Part shown: positions 62,585 to 64,000 of the stretch, piece by piece
How positions within the stretch are numbered: position 1 is the first letter of the stretch
Layout: the number at the start of each line of letters is the position of its first letter
NCBI GenBank assembly: GCA_965197415.1
Contig: OZ240207.1
Location: forward strand, 930,001 to 994,000
DNA length: 64,000 nt
DNA from: DAOUJI01 sp965197415
Lineage (GTDB): Bacteria > Chloroflexota > Dehalococcoidia > Lucifugimonadales > JAGWBF01
Reading direction: 5' to 3'
Notes under the pieces: model-generated
The model's input: the letters and a program-made list of their open reading frames with translations, nothing else
What the model was told of the DNA's origin: nothing
Databases searched by the model: none
Made by a program: the position numbers and the translations under genes

Positions 62585-64000
62585 ATGCGAGCGTTCATCC
62601 TTTTGATTCCAACTATTCTGCTGATATTGGGATGCAGTTCATCCGAGGGCGGGAGTTCCAACGTTGTTGTGAATAACCTGGACCCGACGAGGACTCCTTT
62701 ACCTACTCCTATGTCTCCGCTTGTTCCTACATCTGACCCCTCAATGACGCTCCAGCCCTTGGCGTCTGGCCTATCGGTTGCAGACATGATAGACAACGCT
62801 ATCAGGAGCGTTGTACGGGTGGTTACTCAAGACGGCCAAGGCACAGGGTTCGTCGTCGGAGACGGAGGCTTGGTCATCACTAACAGCCATGTGGTTGTCA
62901 GTGGAGACGAGGCCGAGGTTGTCACCAACGACGGACGGGTCCATAGGAGTCAAGTAACCCAGCGGGACCCGGACATGGACATCGCCTATTTGACGCCGGA
63001 TTCAATGCCCGACCCTCCGCCAGCCATTGCGATGGGAGATTCGGACGCCCTGCGCTTGGGAGCGCAGGTGGTGATCGTTGGGTTCCCTTTGGGAGTCTCT
63101 GAGCCTTCAGTCAGTATGGGCATCGTATCAGCGATGCGGGAAGGGCTTATTCAAACGGACGCCGCTATGAATCCCGGCAACAGCGGTGGCCCCATGCTCG
63201 ATTCTTATGGAAGAGTAGTGGGGGTCGTTGTTGCCAGAGCCGAGGTTGACGCAGGCGGCAATCTCCTGTCGGGGATAGGATTCGCCATACCAATCAACGT
63301 ACTCCGTGGGTTGTCGGTCCAGCCGTTCTCCGATGAGGGTCAAGTAGTGTCTACCCCAACTCCTTTCCCTACGTTGAAACCTACTCCTGACGTTGCGGCA
63401 ACCAGGGCAGCGATAGAGGCGATTGCTGAGCACAGGAGGCAAGCTACAGAAGCCACGCAGACAGCTATCAAGGCGAGACAAGAGGCGGAGGCGTATGCCG
63501 CCGCGCTGGAAGCGACAAGGGTTGCTGGCCTCCCTACTCCGACCCCTGTCCCTACACCCACGCCTCCTCCTACCAACACTCCCCATCCCGCCGTCTATTG
63601 TGGGGAGTGGCAAGACATGACGCTGGAGTGGATATGGGCGGGCAACAGCTTTGTAGACCCCTTCCAAGGGAACGTAGTCAGCGAGGGCGTACCCGTCCAC
63701 CCACGCATGAGCCTTTCAGAAGCCGTTGCATACTGCGACTACCGATTCCCTACCGGGCGCATTGCGCCCGTTGGAGGTTACCCGCCGGGCTGGGCGCCCG
63801 TAGGTGAAGAGACCGGACACTTGCTCCCAGGCACATATCAATACCAATGGACCGGAGGTCAAAAGGTCGATGGACGTTGTGCGGTCATCGTCAACTATGA
63901 AGGACAAACGTCAGGAGGAGGCATCGCTGGGGATATAACCTTCCTGCCGCACGGAGAGGCGTTTACCTTCTCCTTCCATGCATACCACGACCGCATAGCT
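62585..64000 (+). CDS. Trypsin-like (HtrA-type) serine protease lipoprotein, 3'-truncated by the window edge
   Basis: Frame open for 472 codons to the window end, stop not reached. Signal with lipobox LILGCSS, PT-rich linker (TRTPLPTPMSPLVPT), then a chymotrypsin fold: H102 in ITNSHVV, D132 in DPDMDIAYL, S200 in MNPGNSGGP, all intact. After it an alanine/glutamate helix (about 278-315), a second PT-rich segment and a C-terminal domain with cysteines (YCGEWQDMTLEW, YCDYRFPTG, DGRCAVIVNY). It lacks a PDZ domain in the visible part. Extracytoplasmic quality-control or stress protease by family. Confidence 0.85.
   Translation, partial: MRAFILLIPTILLILGCSSSEGGSSNVVVNNLDPTRTPLPTPMSPLVPTSDPSMTLQPLASGLSVADMIDNAIRSVVRVVTQDGQGTGFVVGDGGLVITNSHVVVSGDEAEVVTNDGRVHRSQVTQRDPDMDIAYLTPDSMPDPPPAIAMGDSDALRLGAQVVIVGFPLGVSEPSVSMGIVSAMREGLIQTDAAMNPGNSGGPMLDSYGRVVGVVVARAEVDAGGNLLSGIGFAIPINVLRGLSVQPFSDEGQVVSTPTPFPTLKPTPDVAATRAAIEAIAEHRRQATEATQTAIKARQEAEAYAAALEATRVAGLPTPTPVPTPTPPPTNTPHPAVYCGEWQDMTLEWIWAGNSFVDPFQGNVVSEGVPVHPRMSLSEAVAYCDYRFPTGRIAPVGGYPPGWAPVGEETGHLLPGTYQYQWTGGQKVDGRCAVIVNYEGQTSGGGIAGDITFLPHGEAFTFSFHAYHDRIA

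Overview
The window is a high-GC bacterial chromosome segment with short intergenic gaps. Gene content points to a Chloroflexota lineage of the Dehalococcoidia/SAR202 type: several amidohydrolases, a CaiB-family CoA transferase, a KorAB-type ferredoxin oxidoreductase, a short sulfite-oxidase-like protein, a System I cytochrome c maturation operon, a DUF1800 plus NHL pair and PT-rich lipoproteins. This assignment is inference from gene content; no rRNA or phylogenetic marker was checked against a database.

Layout. 1-6401: housekeeping, with the 3' part of pnp, then dapB, asd and dapA (lysine/diaminopimelate) and purA on the other strand. 6402-10641: a complete type II-C CRISPR-Cas9 effector locus made of a six-repeat array, scars of cas2 and cas1, an intact 1059-residue Cas9, and a divergent tracrRNA. 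10656-18381: prs, secA, a stand-alone PolX-type helix-hairpin-helix protein, an unknown protein and valS. 18445-27846: small metabolic genes (two retropepsin-like proteases, a cupin, two amidohydrolases, a CoA transferase, a B12-binding radical SAM enzyme and an inositol-phosphatase-like enzyme) separated by short palindromic repeats. 27984-29606: an NYN-domain gene split by an 814-bp IS5-type element. 30067-36782: korAB, ccmABCDE and the sulfite-oxidase-like gene. 36899-45629: zinc ribbons, hspR-grpE-dnaK, an HDAC-like deacetylase, an FAH-family enzyme and the DUF1800/NHL pair. 45727-55801: a dipeptide-type ABC transporter, a secreted subtilisin/kexin-like protease with a separately encoded propeptide-like partner, a polar amino acid binding protein and an amidohydrolase. 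55913-64000: an accessory region with gene remnants, a second NYN protein, a DUF1524 nuclease remnant abutting a SWIM-DDE transposase, a tRNA-like sequence and a trypsin-like lipoprotein that runs off the window.

The most notable system is the CRISPR locus. The Cas9 keeps every RuvC and HNH catalytic residue, and an anti-repeat with a terminator-ended tail lies divergently upstream. Each repeat ends in a perfect TATAAT, so each spacer probably has its own promoter, as in Neisseria. The adaptation genes were removed by one internal deletion that joined the first 50 codons of cas1 to the last 31 codons of cas2. What remains is an effector that appears functional with a frozen spacer set. The anti-repeat also carries the TATAAT pointing at cas9, so effector and guide expression may be physically coupled.
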